NCBI GenBank assembly: GCA_964437145.1
Contig: CAYTFW010000011.1
Location: 1-64,000, forward strand
Origin: JAFAZJ01 sp964437145
GTDB taxonomy: Bacteria; Pseudomonadota; Alphaproteobacteria; Reyranellales; Reyranellaceae
Direction of reading: 5' to 3'
DNA: 64,000 nucleotides
Shown piece by piece: positions 43,361 through 51,505 of the stretch. How positions within the stretch are numbered: position 1 is the first letter of the stretch; every line of letters begins with the position of its first letter. The notes under the pieces are model-generated. The model had not been told where the DNA came from, ran no database searches, and saw only the letters and a program-made list of their open reading frames with translations. A program made the position numbers and the translations under genes.

Positions 43361-43520
43361 TCCCTCCCTCTCCCCGCATGCGGGGAGAGGGTCGGGGTGA
43401 GGGGCTGGGAATCGCGGGACCGCGGCCGCGGTTGCTGCACGAGCCCCTCACCCTCCCATCGCGCTGCGCGCGACGGGCCCCGCCCTCTCCCCGCTTGCGG
43501 GGAGAGGGAAGTCCCCTCGG
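43361..43520. repeat. Inverted repeat pair, family B (copy 2)
   Basis: Two opposite units: TCCCCGCATGCGGGGAGAGG with GTCGGGGTGAGGGG (43361-43404) and its mirror CCCCTCACCCTCCC...CTCTCCCCGCTTGCGGGGAG (43444-43520). It separates the two permease genes inside the transporter operon and could form a large hairpin in the mRNA. Confidence 0.82.
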
Positions 43521-43544
43521 AAAAGTGGAGGTAAGTGAAGCCGC

Positions 43545-44558
43545 TCACGTGTCGAGCCTCACGCGCGGATCGACCAGGCCGTAGACGATGTCGATCACCA
43601 GGTTCAGCGTGATGTAGAGCACCGCCATGGTCAGCACGAAGCCCTGCACCGGCGCGTAGTCCGAGGTGATCAGTGCGTTGACGGCGTACAGCCCGATGCC
43701 CGGCCAGGCGAACACCGTCTCGACCAGCACGTTGGCGCCGAGCAGGAAGGAGAACACCATGCCGAGCACGGTGATGACCGGCAGCACGGCGTTGCGAAAG
43801 GCGTAGGTGAAAACCACGGTGCGTGGCGCCAGCCCGCTTGCCCGCGCGGTTCGGATGAAGTCGCTGCCCAGCACCGCCAGCATCGAGCCGCGGGTCATGC
43901 GGGCAAGCGGGGCCAGCGAGAAGATCGCCATGGAGATCGCCGGCAGCGCGAGCTGGCGGAGCGCCCCCCAGAAAACCTCGCCGTTGCCGGTCAGCGCCGA
44001 GTCGATCAGGTAGAAGCCGGTGATGTGCGTGGGCGGCGACAGGAAGACGTCGAGCCGGCCGGTCGGCGCCGGCGCCCACTGCAGCAGGTAGTAGAAGACG
44101 TAGGCAAACAGCAGGCCGGTGAAGAACACCGGCAGCGACACGCCGGCCGTCGTCACGACACGGCAGAGATGGTCGATCCACGTCCCCTGCTTGACCGCCG
44201 CCAGCACGCCGAGCGGAATGGCGATGAAGACGGCAAGCAGCAGCGCCGCCAGGGTGAGTTCGGCCGAAGCCGGCAGGCGGGTGGCGATCTCCGCCACCAC
44301 CGGCTGGCCGGTGCTGAGCGAATTGCCGAGATTGCCGCTCAGCAGGTCGCCGACATAGGCGACGAACTGCTCGGGCAGCGACTTGTCGAGGCCGAGCTTG
44401 GTGCGGATCTCGGCCACCGCCTGCGGGCTGGCGGCGAGGCCCGCGAAATAGGCCGCCGGGTCGCCGGGCAACAGGCGTGTCAACATGAAGGTGACGACGA
44501 CGACGCCCACGATGCTGGGAATCGCCGTCGCCAGCCGCGACAGCAGCAGGTTCAGCAT
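43545..44558 (-). CDS. Dpp/Opp-type ABC transporter permease (DppB-like)
   Basis: 337 residues, six membrane helices. The DppB pattern is complete: N-terminal helix, LLPGDPAAYFAG, the EAA loop around TARASGLAPRTVVFTYAFRNA (key residues ARA-G and FRNA) and the C-terminal DPRVRLDT. Forms the channel with the DppC-like subunit. It follows the binding-protein gene by 21 bases, in the sigma-54-driven operon. Confidence 0.93.
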   Translation of the reverse strand: MLNLLLSRLATAIPSIVGVVVVTFMLTRLLPGDPAAYFAGLAASPQAVAEIRTKLGLDKSLPEQFVAYVGDLLSGNLGNSLSTGQPVVAEIATRLPASAELTLAALLLAVFIAIPLGVLAAVKQGTWIDHLCRVVTTAGVSLPVFFTGLLFAYVFYYLLQWAPAPTGRLDVFLSPPTHITGFYLIDSALTGNGEVFWGALRQLALPAISMAIFSLAPLARMTRGSMLAVLGSDFIRTARASGLAPRTVVFTYAFRNAVLPVITVLGMVFSFLLGANVLVETVFAWPGIGLYAVNALITSDYAPVQGFVLTMAVLYITLNLVIDIVYGLVDPRVRLDT

Positions 44559-44579
44559 CTCCGCCTCCAGCGTTCGCGC

Positions 44580-46181
44580 CTAGCTCTTGGCGAGCTGGCG
44601 GTAGTCGAGCTGGCGGTGGAACCAGTAGCGGTAGCCGGTGACGTTCTTCTGCATCGCCACGTTGAGCAGCGGCTGGAAGAGCGGCACCCGCGGCACCTCC
44701 TCGAAGGCGATGTCGACGAAACCGTTGACCGCGTCCTCGTACTCCTTGCCCGACGCGAAGCGCGCCTTGTCGATCAGCGCGTCCATCTTCGGGTTCTGGT
44801 AGCTCATCGTGTTGAAGACGGCGTTCTGGCCGTGATAGCACCAGTAGAAGAAGTACTCGGCGTAGTTCAGCCAGCCGCCGAAGGTATTGGTGATCATCGG
44901 CATGTTCTTCTTCAACAGCTCCGCCCGCCAGTTGGCGCCGGGGATCTTGTTGATCGTCGCCTTGATGCCGATCTGGCCGAGGCTCTCCTGCAACAGGATG
45001 GTGAGCGGCTCGTTGATGCCGGCCAGCCCGAGATCGAAGCTGAGCGTGGTCTCGAAGCCGTTGGCGTAGCCCGCCTCGGCCAGCAGCGCCTTGGCCTTGG
45101 CGATGTCGGTGGTGTAGCCGTGCTTCTGCGGCCAGCCCGTGCCCTTGGCCTTGTTGTCGGCGCCGCCGTAGAGCGGGATCGACTGGCCGAACATCACGGC
45201 CTCGTGGATCTTCTGATAGGGGATGGCGTAGGCCACCGCCTGCCGCACCTTCACGTTGTCGAACGGCTTCTGCTTCACGTTCATGCCGATGTACTGCATG
45301 GCGTTCTCGACCGGCGTGCCGACGATGGTCAGCTTGGGCGAGGCCTTGAGCTCGGCGAAGTCCTTGGAGCCGAGATCGAAGGAGATGTCGGCGTCGCCGC
45401 GCTCCAGTAGCGCGCGACGATTGCCGGCGGAGGGGATGATGCGCAGGATCACGCGGCGGATTTTGGGCATCGGCCCGTTCTTCCACTCGTCGTTACGCGC
45501 GTAGACGACCTCCTGGCCGGGCTGCCAGCGCTCGATCTTGTAGGCGCCGCCGCCGGCTAGGTTGTTCTTGGTCCACTCCATCGCCCAGGGATCGGTCGCG
45601 GTCGCGTTCTTCTTGCAGAGCTCGGAGTGCATGACCACCGGCACCGGCACCGCCATGTCGGGCATGGTGAGCTTGTCGGCGCGCACGAAGTCGACGCGGA
45701 AGGTGTGGTCGTCGACGGCGACGAACTGCTCGGGCTTCTCCAGCGAACCGGCGCGCATCTGGAAGGTCGGGAAGCCGCCCACCGTGACGGCGCGGTCGAA
45801 CGACCACTTCACGTCCTTGGCGGTGATCGGTGTGCCGTCGTGGAACTTGGCATCCTTGCGCAGCTTGAAGGTTGCCGAGGTCGGCGTGACGTTCCAGTCG
45901 GTCGCTAGCTCCGGCTCGAGCTTGGAATAGTCGTAGTGGTCCTGGCCGCTGGCGTCCTTCTTCACGCCGTAGGTCATCAGCCGGTCATGCGTGTTCCACG
46001 ACACCTCGTAGGACGGCCGGTTGGCGCCCACGCCGTGGATGTCCATCATGTTGGGCGTGTTCTCGGCGACGATCAGCAGTGTCTCCTGCCGCGACTGCGC
46101 TTTCAGCGGCGAGAACACCGCCGGCGCCGCCATCGACGTGGCCAAGGCGCTCGAAGATGCGAGAAAAGTGCGGCGCTTCAT
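44580..46181 (-). CDS. ABC transporter substrate-binding protein, family 5
   Basis: 533 residues with a Tat-type signal (MKRRTFLASSSALATSM, cleavage near LKAQS). SBP_bac_5 motifs are FKLRKDAKFHDGTPITAKDVKW (region about 115-135) and the later MNVKQKPFDNVKVRQAVAYAI. It delivers substrate to the DppBCDF-like complex. Co-transcription with atzG, atzE and atzH suggests the ligand is an amide or ureide nitrogen source. First gene of the operon, about 25 bases after the predicted sigma-54 transcription start. Confidence 0.93.
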   Translation of the reverse strand: MKRRTFLASSSALATSMAAPAVFSPLKAQSRQETLLIVAENTPNMMDIHGVGANRPSYEVSWNTHDRLMTYGVKKDASGQDHYDYSKLEPELATDWNVTPTSATFKLRKDAKFHDGTPITAKDVKWSFDRAVTVGGFPTFQMRAGSLEKPEQFVAVDDHTFRVDFVRADKLTMPDMAVPVPVVMHSELCKKNATATDPWAMEWTKNNLAGGGAYKIERWQPGQEVVYARNDEWKNGPMPKIRRVILRIIPSAGNRRALLERGDADISFDLGSKDFAELKASPKLTIVGTPVENAMQYIGMNVKQKPFDNVKVRQAVAYAIPYQKIHEAVMFGQSIPLYGGADNKAKGTGWPQKHGYTTDIAKAKALLAEAGYANGFETTLSFDLGLAGINEPLTILLQESLGQIGIKATINKIPGANWRAELLKKNMPMITNTFGGWLNYAEYFFYWCYHGQNAVFNTMSYQNPKMDALIDKARFASGKEYEDAVNGFVDIAFEEVPRVPLFQPLLNVAMQKNVTGYRYWFHRQLDYRQLAKS

Positions 46182-46216
46182 GATGATGGATCTCCCGTCT
46201 GCCCCGACCTACAGGC

Positions 46217-46232
46217 AGCAAGGGATGTGCCA
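46217..46232 (-). promoter_or_regulatory. Sigma-54 (-24/-12) promoter of the transporter-atz operon
   Basis: Read on the minus strand: TGGCACATCCCTTGCT, a perfect TGGCAC-N5-TTGCW with 10 bases between GG and GC. Transcription would start near 46206, 25 bases before the binding-protein gene. Confidence 0.8.
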
Positions 46233-46283
46233 GCGCTTCCCCCGTTGATTCACAGGGTTGTGTGATATCTGCGCGGACAGTCT

Positions 46284-46355
46284 GCATACATTCAGGCGTG
46301 ATATGCCTATTTATTAGGCTGAATCCGCAGCGCGCGGTGCCTTGGAGCGTGGCAC
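46284..46355. promoter_or_regulatory. Dyad-rich control region between the transporter operon and atzF
   Basis: Three inverted repeats lie here: GCATA-N13-TATGC (46284-46306), the perfect GCCTA-N5-TAGGC (46305-46319) in AT-rich sequence, and GTGCC-N9-GGCAC (46337-46355). They are candidate operators for the GntR regulator encoded just past atzF or for a nitrogen regulator. Assignment is inference. Confidence 0.45.
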
Positions 46356-46397
46356 AGGGCTTGATTAAGGACTTGGCGGTACGAACGGGGAGGCAGG

Positions 46398-48236
46398 ATG
46401 CCGTCGGTGCGAGAGAGCCTGGATATCCAGCGCCTGCGCCAGGACTACCGCGAGGGGCATCGCAAGCCGTCGGCTGTCGTCGAGACGGTGCTGGCGCGGA
46501 TCGCGGCGGCGGGCGAGGACGCGGTGTGGATCAGCCGCGTCGCGGACGAGGCGTTGCGGTTGGCCGCCGCTGATCTCGATCGGGCGTTGGTCGCCGATCC
46601 AGCCATCCTCGACCGGCTGCCGCTGTTCGGCGTGCCCTTCGCGGTGAAGGACAATATCGACGTCGCCGGCCTGCCGACGACGGCCGCGTGTCCGGCCTTC
46701 GCCTACACGCCTGCGCAATCGGCCACCGTCGTCGAGCGGCTGACGGCGGCCGGCGCGCTCGTCATTGGCAAGACCAATCTCGACCAGTTCGCCACCGGGC
46801 TCGTCGGCGTACGCTCGCCCTATGGCGTGGCGCGCAATCCGTTCAACGCCGACTACCTGCCGGGCGGCTCGAGCGCCGGCTCGGCGGTGGCGGTGTCGTC
46901 GGACCTGGTGAGCTTCGCGCTGGGCACGGACACCGCCGGCTCGGGCCGCGTGCCGGCGGGCTTCAACAATATCATCGGGCTGAAGCCCAGCATCGGCCTG
47001 CTGTCGACCTCGGGCGTCGTGCCGGCGTGCCGCGCGCTCGACGTGGTCTCGATCTTCGCGCTCACAATCGGCGACAGCCTCGCGGTGCTGCGCGCCGCGA
47101 TGGGCTTCGACGCCGCCGACATCTATTCACGCGCTGCGCCGGCGGGCTTCGTCGCCGATCTCGCCGCGCCGCCCCAGGGCTTCCGCTGCGCCGTGCCGCG
47201 GCCGGATCAACGCGAATTCTTCGGCGATGCGCAGGCCGCGTCGATCTACGCCCAGTCGCTCGATCGCCTCCAGCGTCTGGGCGCGACATTGGTTGAGATC
47301 GACTACGCGCCGCTCGCCGAGGCCGCCGCCGTGCTCTATAGCCCGGCTGGCGCGGCCGAACGCACCACGGCGATCGACGCCTTTATCGCCGCGCGTGGCG
47401 ACGCCATGCACCCCGTCACGCGCGCCATCATCGACAGCGGCCGCAAGGCCACGGCGGTCGACGTCTATCGTGCGCGCGACCGCCTGCGAACCTTGCGCCG
47501 CCACGCCGAGGCGATCTTTGCCGATTGCGAGGTGCTGGCGCTGCCGACCTCGGGCACGATCTACCGCGTCGCCGAGGTGCTGGCCGATCCGGTGCGGCTC
47601 AACAGCAATCTCGGTCACTACACCAACTTCGTGAACCAGCTCGATCTCTCGGCGCTCGCCGTGCCATCAGGCTTTCGCGCCGATGGGCTGCCCGCAGGCA
47701 TCACGCTGGTCGCGCCGGCCTTTCGCGAGGGCCGCCTCGCGGCGATCGGCGAGGTGTTCCACCGTGATGTCGGCGGCACGATGGGCGCCACCGGCGTCGC
47801 GTTGCCGCCGGCCGAATCGATGGCCGCCGCGCCGAGCTACCCTGACATGCCGATCGTCGTGGTCGGCGCGCATATGCGCGACCTGCCGCTCAATCGCGAG
47901 CTGCGAGCCTTGGGCGCGCGCTTCGACTCGGCCTGCTCGACGGCGGCGATCTATCGCTTCTATCGACTGCCGGGCGCCGGTGTCGCGCGGCCTGGGCTGG
48001 TGCGCGTTTCGAAAGATGGCGTCGCCATCGACGGCGAAATCTGGCGTGTGCCGACCGAGGCCGTTGGCGCCTTCCTGGCGCGCATCCCCTCGCCACTCGG
48101 GCTGGGCGACATCACGCTAGCCGACGGCCGCAAGGTGAAGGGCTTTCTCTGCGAAGCCGCCGCCGTCGAGGGCGCCGAGGACATCTCGACCTGCGGCGGC
48201 TGGCGCGGCTATCTCGCGCGCGCCTCCGCGACATAG
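46398..48236 (+). CDS. atzF: Allophanate hydrolase
   Basis: 612 residues. The N-terminal amidase domain (about 1-450) has Lys84 (FAVKDN), cis-Ser158 (PGGSSAGS) and Ser182 (DTAGSGRVPAG). The C-terminal domain (about 470-608) with IVVVGAHMRDLPLNREL and the final GWRGYL is the AtzF/DUR1 C-terminal domain that decarboxylates the intermediate. AtzF turns allophanate into two ammonia and two CO2. It is divergent from the transporter-atzGEH operon and its last 28 bases overlap the end of the convergent GntR gene. GGGGAGG precedes the ATG. Confidence 0.94.
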   Translation: MPSVRESLDIQRLRQDYREGHRKPSAVVETVLARIAAAGEDAVWISRVADEALRLAAADLDRALVADPAILDRLPLFGVPFAVKDNIDVAGLPTTAACPAFAYTPAQSATVVERLTAAGALVIGKTNLDQFATGLVGVRSPYGVARNPFNADYLPGGSSAGSAVAVSSDLVSFALGTDTAGSGRVPAGFNNIIGLKPSIGLLSTSGVVPACRALDVVSIFALTIGDSLAVLRAAMGFDAADIYSRAAPAGFVADLAAPPQGFRCAVPRPDQREFFGDAQAASIYAQSLDRLQRLGATLVEIDYAPLAEAAAVLYSPAGAAERTTAIDAFIAARGDAMHPVTRAIIDSGRKATAVDVYRARDRLRTLRRHAEAIFADCEVLALPTSGTIYRVAEVLADPVRLNSNLGHYTNFVNQLDLSALAVPSGFRADGLPAGITLVAPAFREGRLAAIGEVFHRDVGGTMGATGVALPPAESMAAAPSYPDMPIVVVGAHMRDLPLNRELRALGARFDSACSTAAIYRFYRLPGAGVARPGLVRVSKDGVAIDGEIWRVPTEAVGAFLARIPSPLGLGDITLADGRKVKGFLCEAAAVEGAEDISTCGGWRGYLARASAT

Positions 48237-48895
48237 GCCAGCGACGCGTCGCCCACCGTGTGCACATGGGCGCGCATGTGGGCGGCGGCCTTGGCGGCGT
48301 CGCCGCGCTGGATCGCCTCGACGACCAGCGCGTGCTCGCCGAAGGACTTCGCCAGACGCCCCGCGACGTTGAACTGGCCGGTGCGGTAGGGCGCCACGCG
48401 GCGGCGCGCGGCGTGGGCGGTGTCCTCGAGCGGCCGGTTGTGGCTGCCGCGATAGATCGCGGCGTGGAACTCCGTGTTCAGCGCGTCGTAGTCTTCCCGC
48501 ACGCCGTGGCGCATCGACTCGCCCGAGCGCTCGTGCATCTCCGCCAGCAGTCGCCGTTCGACCGGTGTCATGCGTCGCGCCGCGTAGTGGGCGCACAGCG
48601 CCTCGAGGTCGGCCATCAGCTCGAAGGCCTCGCCGACCACGGCGGGCGCCATGACCGCCACCACCACGCCGCGACCCTGGCGCTGCGCCAGGCCGATGCC
48701 GACCAGCTGGTTCAGCGCCTCGCGTACGGGGGTGCGCGATACGGCGAAGCGCTCGGCGGTGCCGACCTCGTCCAGCCGGGCGCCGGGCGGCAGCTGGCCG
48801 GTGATGATTTCATCGGCCAGTCGCCGGCGGATGCTCTCGGCGCGTGTGGCCGCCTCGTCGTCGACGATCGGCACGATCGGGCTGGCGATCGACAT
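48209..48895 (-). CDS. GntR family transcriptional regulator (FadR-type, FCD domain)
   Basis: 228 residues. N-terminal winged helix (about 20-90: IRRRLADEIITGQLPPGARLDE, RFAVSRTPVREALNQL) and a C-terminal all-helical FCD ligand domain (about 100-220) with the metal-binding pattern around EFHAAIYRGSHNRPL. Its gene is convergent with atzF, overlapping it by 28 bases, so it is a good candidate for local control of the atz genes by a pathway intermediate; this is inference. The start at 48895 has AGGTG upstream; the frame to 49009 is not supported. Confidence 0.9.
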   Translation of the reverse strand: MSIASPIVPIVDDEAATRAESIRRRLADEIITGQLPPGARLDEVGTAERFAVSRTPVREALNQLVGIGLAQRQGRGVVVAVMAPAVVGEAFELMADLEALCAHYAARRMTPVERRLLAEMHERSGESMRHGVREDYDALNTEFHAAIYRGSHNRPLEDTAHAARRRVAPYRTGQFNVAGRLAKSFGEHALVVEAIQRGDAAKAAAHMRAHVHTVGDASLAYVAEARAR

Positions 48896-49029
48896 CGGAC
48901 ACCTGATGTTTCCGTCCGGGACCGATCCTACGCAAGACGCGGGCCGTTGGCTCCCATGCGTCGGGCCCCCTTGGATGGGCGGCCGGTCCGGGCAAGAATG
49001 GCGTAACAAGACCGACGGGAGAAACGTGC

Positions 49030-50196
49030 GTGGACGGCGTGATCAACATCGAGGATCTGCGCAAGGCGGCCAAGCGGCGTCTGCCGAAGATCGCTTTCGA
49101 CTTCATCGAGGGCGGCGTCGACGACGAGGCCGGCCTGGACGGTTGCGAGAACGCCTTCAGCCGCCGCGAGCTGGTGCCGCGCTACATGGTCGATGTCAAC
49201 AAGCGCGACCAGAGCGCGGTGCTGTTCGGCCGCTCCTATTCGAGCCCCTTCGGCATCGCGCCCACGGGGCTCGCCGGCCTGTTCCGCCCCGGCGCCGATC
49301 TGATGCTGGCCCAGGCGGCGCGCGACGCGAACGTGCCCTTCATCATGTCGGGCGCCAGCACCGGCTCGATCGAGGATCTTGGCAAGCTCGCCCCCGACCA
49401 TGGCTGGTATCAGCTCTACACCGCCAAGGACCGCGGCATCTCCGAGGACATGATCCGCCGCGTCAAGGACGCCGGGCTGAAGACCCTGGCGATGACCGTC
49501 GACGTGCCGATCACCTCCAACCGCGAGCGCAACCAGCGCAATGGCTTCACGCGGCCGCTGCGCATGACCTGGGCGACCAAGTTCGAGGCGCTGCGCCATC
49601 CCGGCTGGATGATGGAGTACATGCGCACCGGTACGCCGATGTTCTCCAACTGGCAGCCCTACGCGCCCAAGGGCGCCAGCGCCGACGAGGTCGCCGCCTT
49701 CGTCGCCACCCAGACGCCGACCTCGGTGACCTGGAAGGACGTCGAGAACTTCCGCCGGCTATGGCCGGGCAAGTTCGTCATCAAGGGCATCATGCATCCC
49801 GACGACGCGCTGCGCGCGCAGTCGATCGGCGTCGACGGCATCATGGTGTCCAACCATGGCGCGCGGCAGCTCGATCGCGCGCCTTCGCCGCTCGACGTGC
49901 TGCCGGCGGTCGTCGAGGCGGTCGGCGACAAGATGACCCTGATGCTCGACGGCGGCGTGCGCCGCGGCGCCGACGTGATCACCGCCCTGTGCATGGGCGC
50001 GAAGTTCATCTTCATGGGCCGCCCGACGCTCTATGGCGCCGCCGCCGGCGGCACCGCCGGCGCCACCCACGCCCTGGGCATCTTCCGCCGCGAAGTCGAT
50101 CTGGTGATGGCGCAGATCGGCGCGCCCGATCTCGCCGCGTTGGGTCCGCACTACCTGATGTGGGACGACGACCGTAGGCGCAACGCGCGGGTGTAG
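49030..50196 (+). CDS. FMN-dependent alpha-hydroxy-acid oxidase/dehydrogenase (LldD/mandelate type)
   Basis: 388 residues from a GTG preceded by GGGAGAAA. The barrel signatures are FDFIEGGVDDE, the FMN contact IAPTGLAGLFRPGAD, LAMTVDVPITSNRER, FVIKGIMHPDDA, VSNHGARQLD (catalytic His) and DGGVRRGADVITALCMGA. No signal sequence, so cytoplasmic or membrane-peripheral, and no CXXCH motif, unlike the relative at 14416. Oxidises lactate, glycolate, mandelate or similar acids. No linked gene indicates which. Confidence 0.92.
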   Translation: MDGVINIEDLRKAAKRRLPKIAFDFIEGGVDDEAGLDGCENAFSRRELVPRYMVDVNKRDQSAVLFGRSYSSPFGIAPTGLAGLFRPGADLMLAQAARDANVPFIMSGASTGSIEDLGKLAPDHGWYQLYTAKDRGISEDMIRRVKDAGLKTLAMTVDVPITSNRERNQRNGFTRPLRMTWATKFEALRHPGWMMEYMRTGTPMFSNWQPYAPKGASADEVAAFVATQTPTSVTWKDVENFRRLWPGKFVIKGIMHPDDALRAQSIGVDGIMVSNHGARQLDRAPSPLDVLPAVVEAVGDKMTLMLDGGVRRGADVITALCMGAKFIFMGRPTLYGAAAGGTAGATHALGIFRREVDLVMAQIGAPDLAALGPHYLMWDDDRRRNARV

Positions 50197-50205
50197 CCCG
50201 CCGAG

Positions 50206-50244
50206 AAAAAAAGCGGGCTGGTGCCGCCTTCGCGGCACCAGCCC
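50206..50244 (-). terminator. Rho-independent terminator of the Flp pilin gene
   Basis: On the minus strand a 12-bp perfect stem (50215-50226 with 50233-50244) is followed by a run of seven T (50206-50212). It lies about 70 bases past the pilin stop. The stem could also end the convergent oxidase transcript. Confidence 0.88.
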
Positions 50245-50257
50245 TCAAATTACGCGC

Positions 50258-50289
50258 GTGAATTCCCCAGACTGTGAATTCCCCAGACT
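50258..50289. repeat. Tandem 16-bp direct repeat
   Basis: GTGAATTCCCCAGACT occurs twice in direct succession (50258-50273, 50274-50289), between the pilin stop and its terminator. A recent slippage duplication is the simplest explanation. Confidence 0.8.
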
Positions 50290-50314
50290 GGCCGGCGCGG
50301 CGTTCCGCGTGCGG

Positions 50315-50476
50315 CTACTGCAGCTTGTTGGCGGTGTTGCTCATCAGGCCGCTGAGCTTGGTGCCGACCGTGCTGAACGCGGTGATAGCGGCGACCGAGA
50401 TCAGCGCGGCGATCAGGCCATACTCGATGGCGGTGGCGCCGGACTCATCACGAAGAATGCTCTTGAGAATGGTCAT
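50315..50476 (-). CDS. Flp family type IVb pilin
   Basis: 53 residues, below usual ORF cut-offs. The sequence MTILKSILRDESG-ATAIEYGLIAAL shows the Flp/Fap prepilin pattern: a short basic leader, the processing site after Gly13, Glu18-Tyr19 (the EY of the family) and a 20-residue hydrophobic helix. TadV-type peptidase would cleave after Gly13 and the pilin would be assembled by a Tad system. No tad or cpa genes are in the window, so this is an orphan pilin. AGGGG lies 8 bases before the ATG at 50476. It has its own terminator and an AT-rich upstream region with a tandem repeat. Confidence 0.92.
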   Translation of the reverse strand: MTILKSILRDESGATAIEYGLIAALISVAAITAFSTVGTKLSGLMSNTANKLQ

Positions 50477-50505
50477 TGTCATATCCCCTGCCCAAATATT
50501 GCTTT

Positions 50506-50539
50506 TTGACTATCTAAACGTGTTGAATGTCTAAACGTG
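50506..50539. repeat. Tandem 17-bp direct repeat upstream of the pilin gene
   Basis: TTGACTATCTAAACGTG and TTGAATGTCTAAACGTG, 15 of 17 identical and directly adjacent, 30 bases before the pilin start. In-phase spacing of 17 bases and the position within the leader or promoter suggest a regulator site. A minus-strand TATATA lies near 50553-50558. Confidence 0.6.
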
Positions 50540-50665
50540 AACAAGAGCTATATATCGTGATTCTAACGTCAAAACAAGCTCTTTTCTCTAAGCCGCACGA
50601 AAACCTGGATAAAGTTGAATCTCTCGGGCCTTTCAACGGTTAAAGTGCGATGTAAGACGGATCTT

Positions 50666-51145
50666 CTAGCGCAATTCCTCACCAAGCAGGGCGAGAGCCG
50701 CAGCCGCGAACGCGCGCATGTTGCCGACGCGGTCGGGCTTGCCCGTCTCGATGGTGATGCTGCGCTCGGTGGGCCCGCTCAGCGCGACGCAGGCGTGGCC
50801 GGCGGCGTCGCCGTAGCGGTTACCGGTCGGGCCGCTGGCACCGGTTTCGGAGATGCCCCAGGTGGTGCCCAGGCGCTCTCGGATGGTGCGCGCCATCAGC
50901 AGGGCGTAGGGCTCGGTCGAGGCGCGCAATCCGACGCGCGCCTCCGGCGGGATCATCAGCAGCGCGTCACCGGCGGCGCGCGTGTAGATCACAGCGCCGC
51001 CGATGTAATAGGCCGAAGCGCCGGGCACCGAGAGCAGCGCGGCCGAGATCAGGCCGCCGATCGAGGATTCGGCGACGGCGATCGTCTCGCCGCGCGCCTT
51101 CAGCCGCTCGCCGATGCGCGCCGCGATTGGCAGCAGGTCCTGCAT
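50666..51145 (-). CDS. CinA family protein (nicotinamide-nucleotide amidohydrolase domain)
   Basis: 159 residues, only the C-terminal CinA/PncC domain. AVAESSIGGLISAAL is the usual TAESCTGG region with Ser in place of Cys, followed by GGAVIYTRAAGDALL and ETGASGPTGNRYG. PncC deamidates NMN to nicotinate mononucleotide in pyridine-nucleotide salvage. The ATG at 51145 directly begins the domain. Five bases separate it from the DOPA-dioxygenase-like gene upstream on the same strand. Confidence 0.88.
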   Translation of the reverse strand: MQDLLPIAARIGERLKARGETIAVAESSIGGLISAALLSVPGASAYYIGGAVIYTRAAGDALLMIPPEARVGLRASTEPYALLMARTIRERLGTTWGISETGASGPTGNRYGDAAGHACVALSGPTERSITIETGKPDRVGNMRAFAAAALALLGEELR

Positions 51146-51149
51146 GGGT

Positions 51150-51494
51150 TCAGTCCTTCAAAATGGACAGCTCGAGGTCGACCTTCTCGCCCAACCAGAT
51201 GGCGCGGTCGCGGTGGTCGGTGAGATCGCGACCGGTGTTGGGGTGCACGAGGATCACGAGGTCGCCACGGTTCAGCGCCAGCCAGGGCACGAACTCGGCG
51301 AACATCGCGGGCGGAAAGGCGACCTGGTAGCTCCAGCGCGGATGCGGGCCGATCGGCCTGGAATGCACGCGGCCCATCTCGGCGACAAAGCGCGCGACAA
51401 TGGTGCCGCGCAGCTTCAGCGCGGCGTCCTTGCTCTCGGCGTCGAAATAGACGTGGGCGTGCCAGTCCTTGATATCGCTGACCTCGCCCGCCAT
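51150..51494 (-). CDS. DOPA 4,5-dioxygenase family protein
   Basis: 114 residues. The family pattern is clear: DWHAHVYFDAES near the N-terminus, GRVHSRPIGPHPRWSYQVAF in the middle and WLALNRGDLVILVHPNTGRD at the end, with several conserved His that bind iron in the fungal enzymes. In bacteria the role is mostly unknown. The ATG at 51494 begins MAGEVSDIKDW. It lies between the SDR and cinA genes on the same strand. Confidence 0.9.
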   Translation of the reverse strand: MAGEVSDIKDWHAHVYFDAESKDAALKLRGTIVARFVAEMGRVHSRPIGPHPRWSYQVAFPPAMFAEFVPWLALNRGDLVILVHPNTGRDLTDHRDRAIWLGEKVDLELSILKD

Positions 51495-51505
51495 CTCGCG
51501 CTCCC

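Noticed and set aside
46350..46364. Second sigma-54-like site TGGCACAGGGCTTGA on the plus strand before atzF
   Set aside because: The -24 half is perfect but the invariant GC of the -12 half is GA, so I do not call it a promoter.
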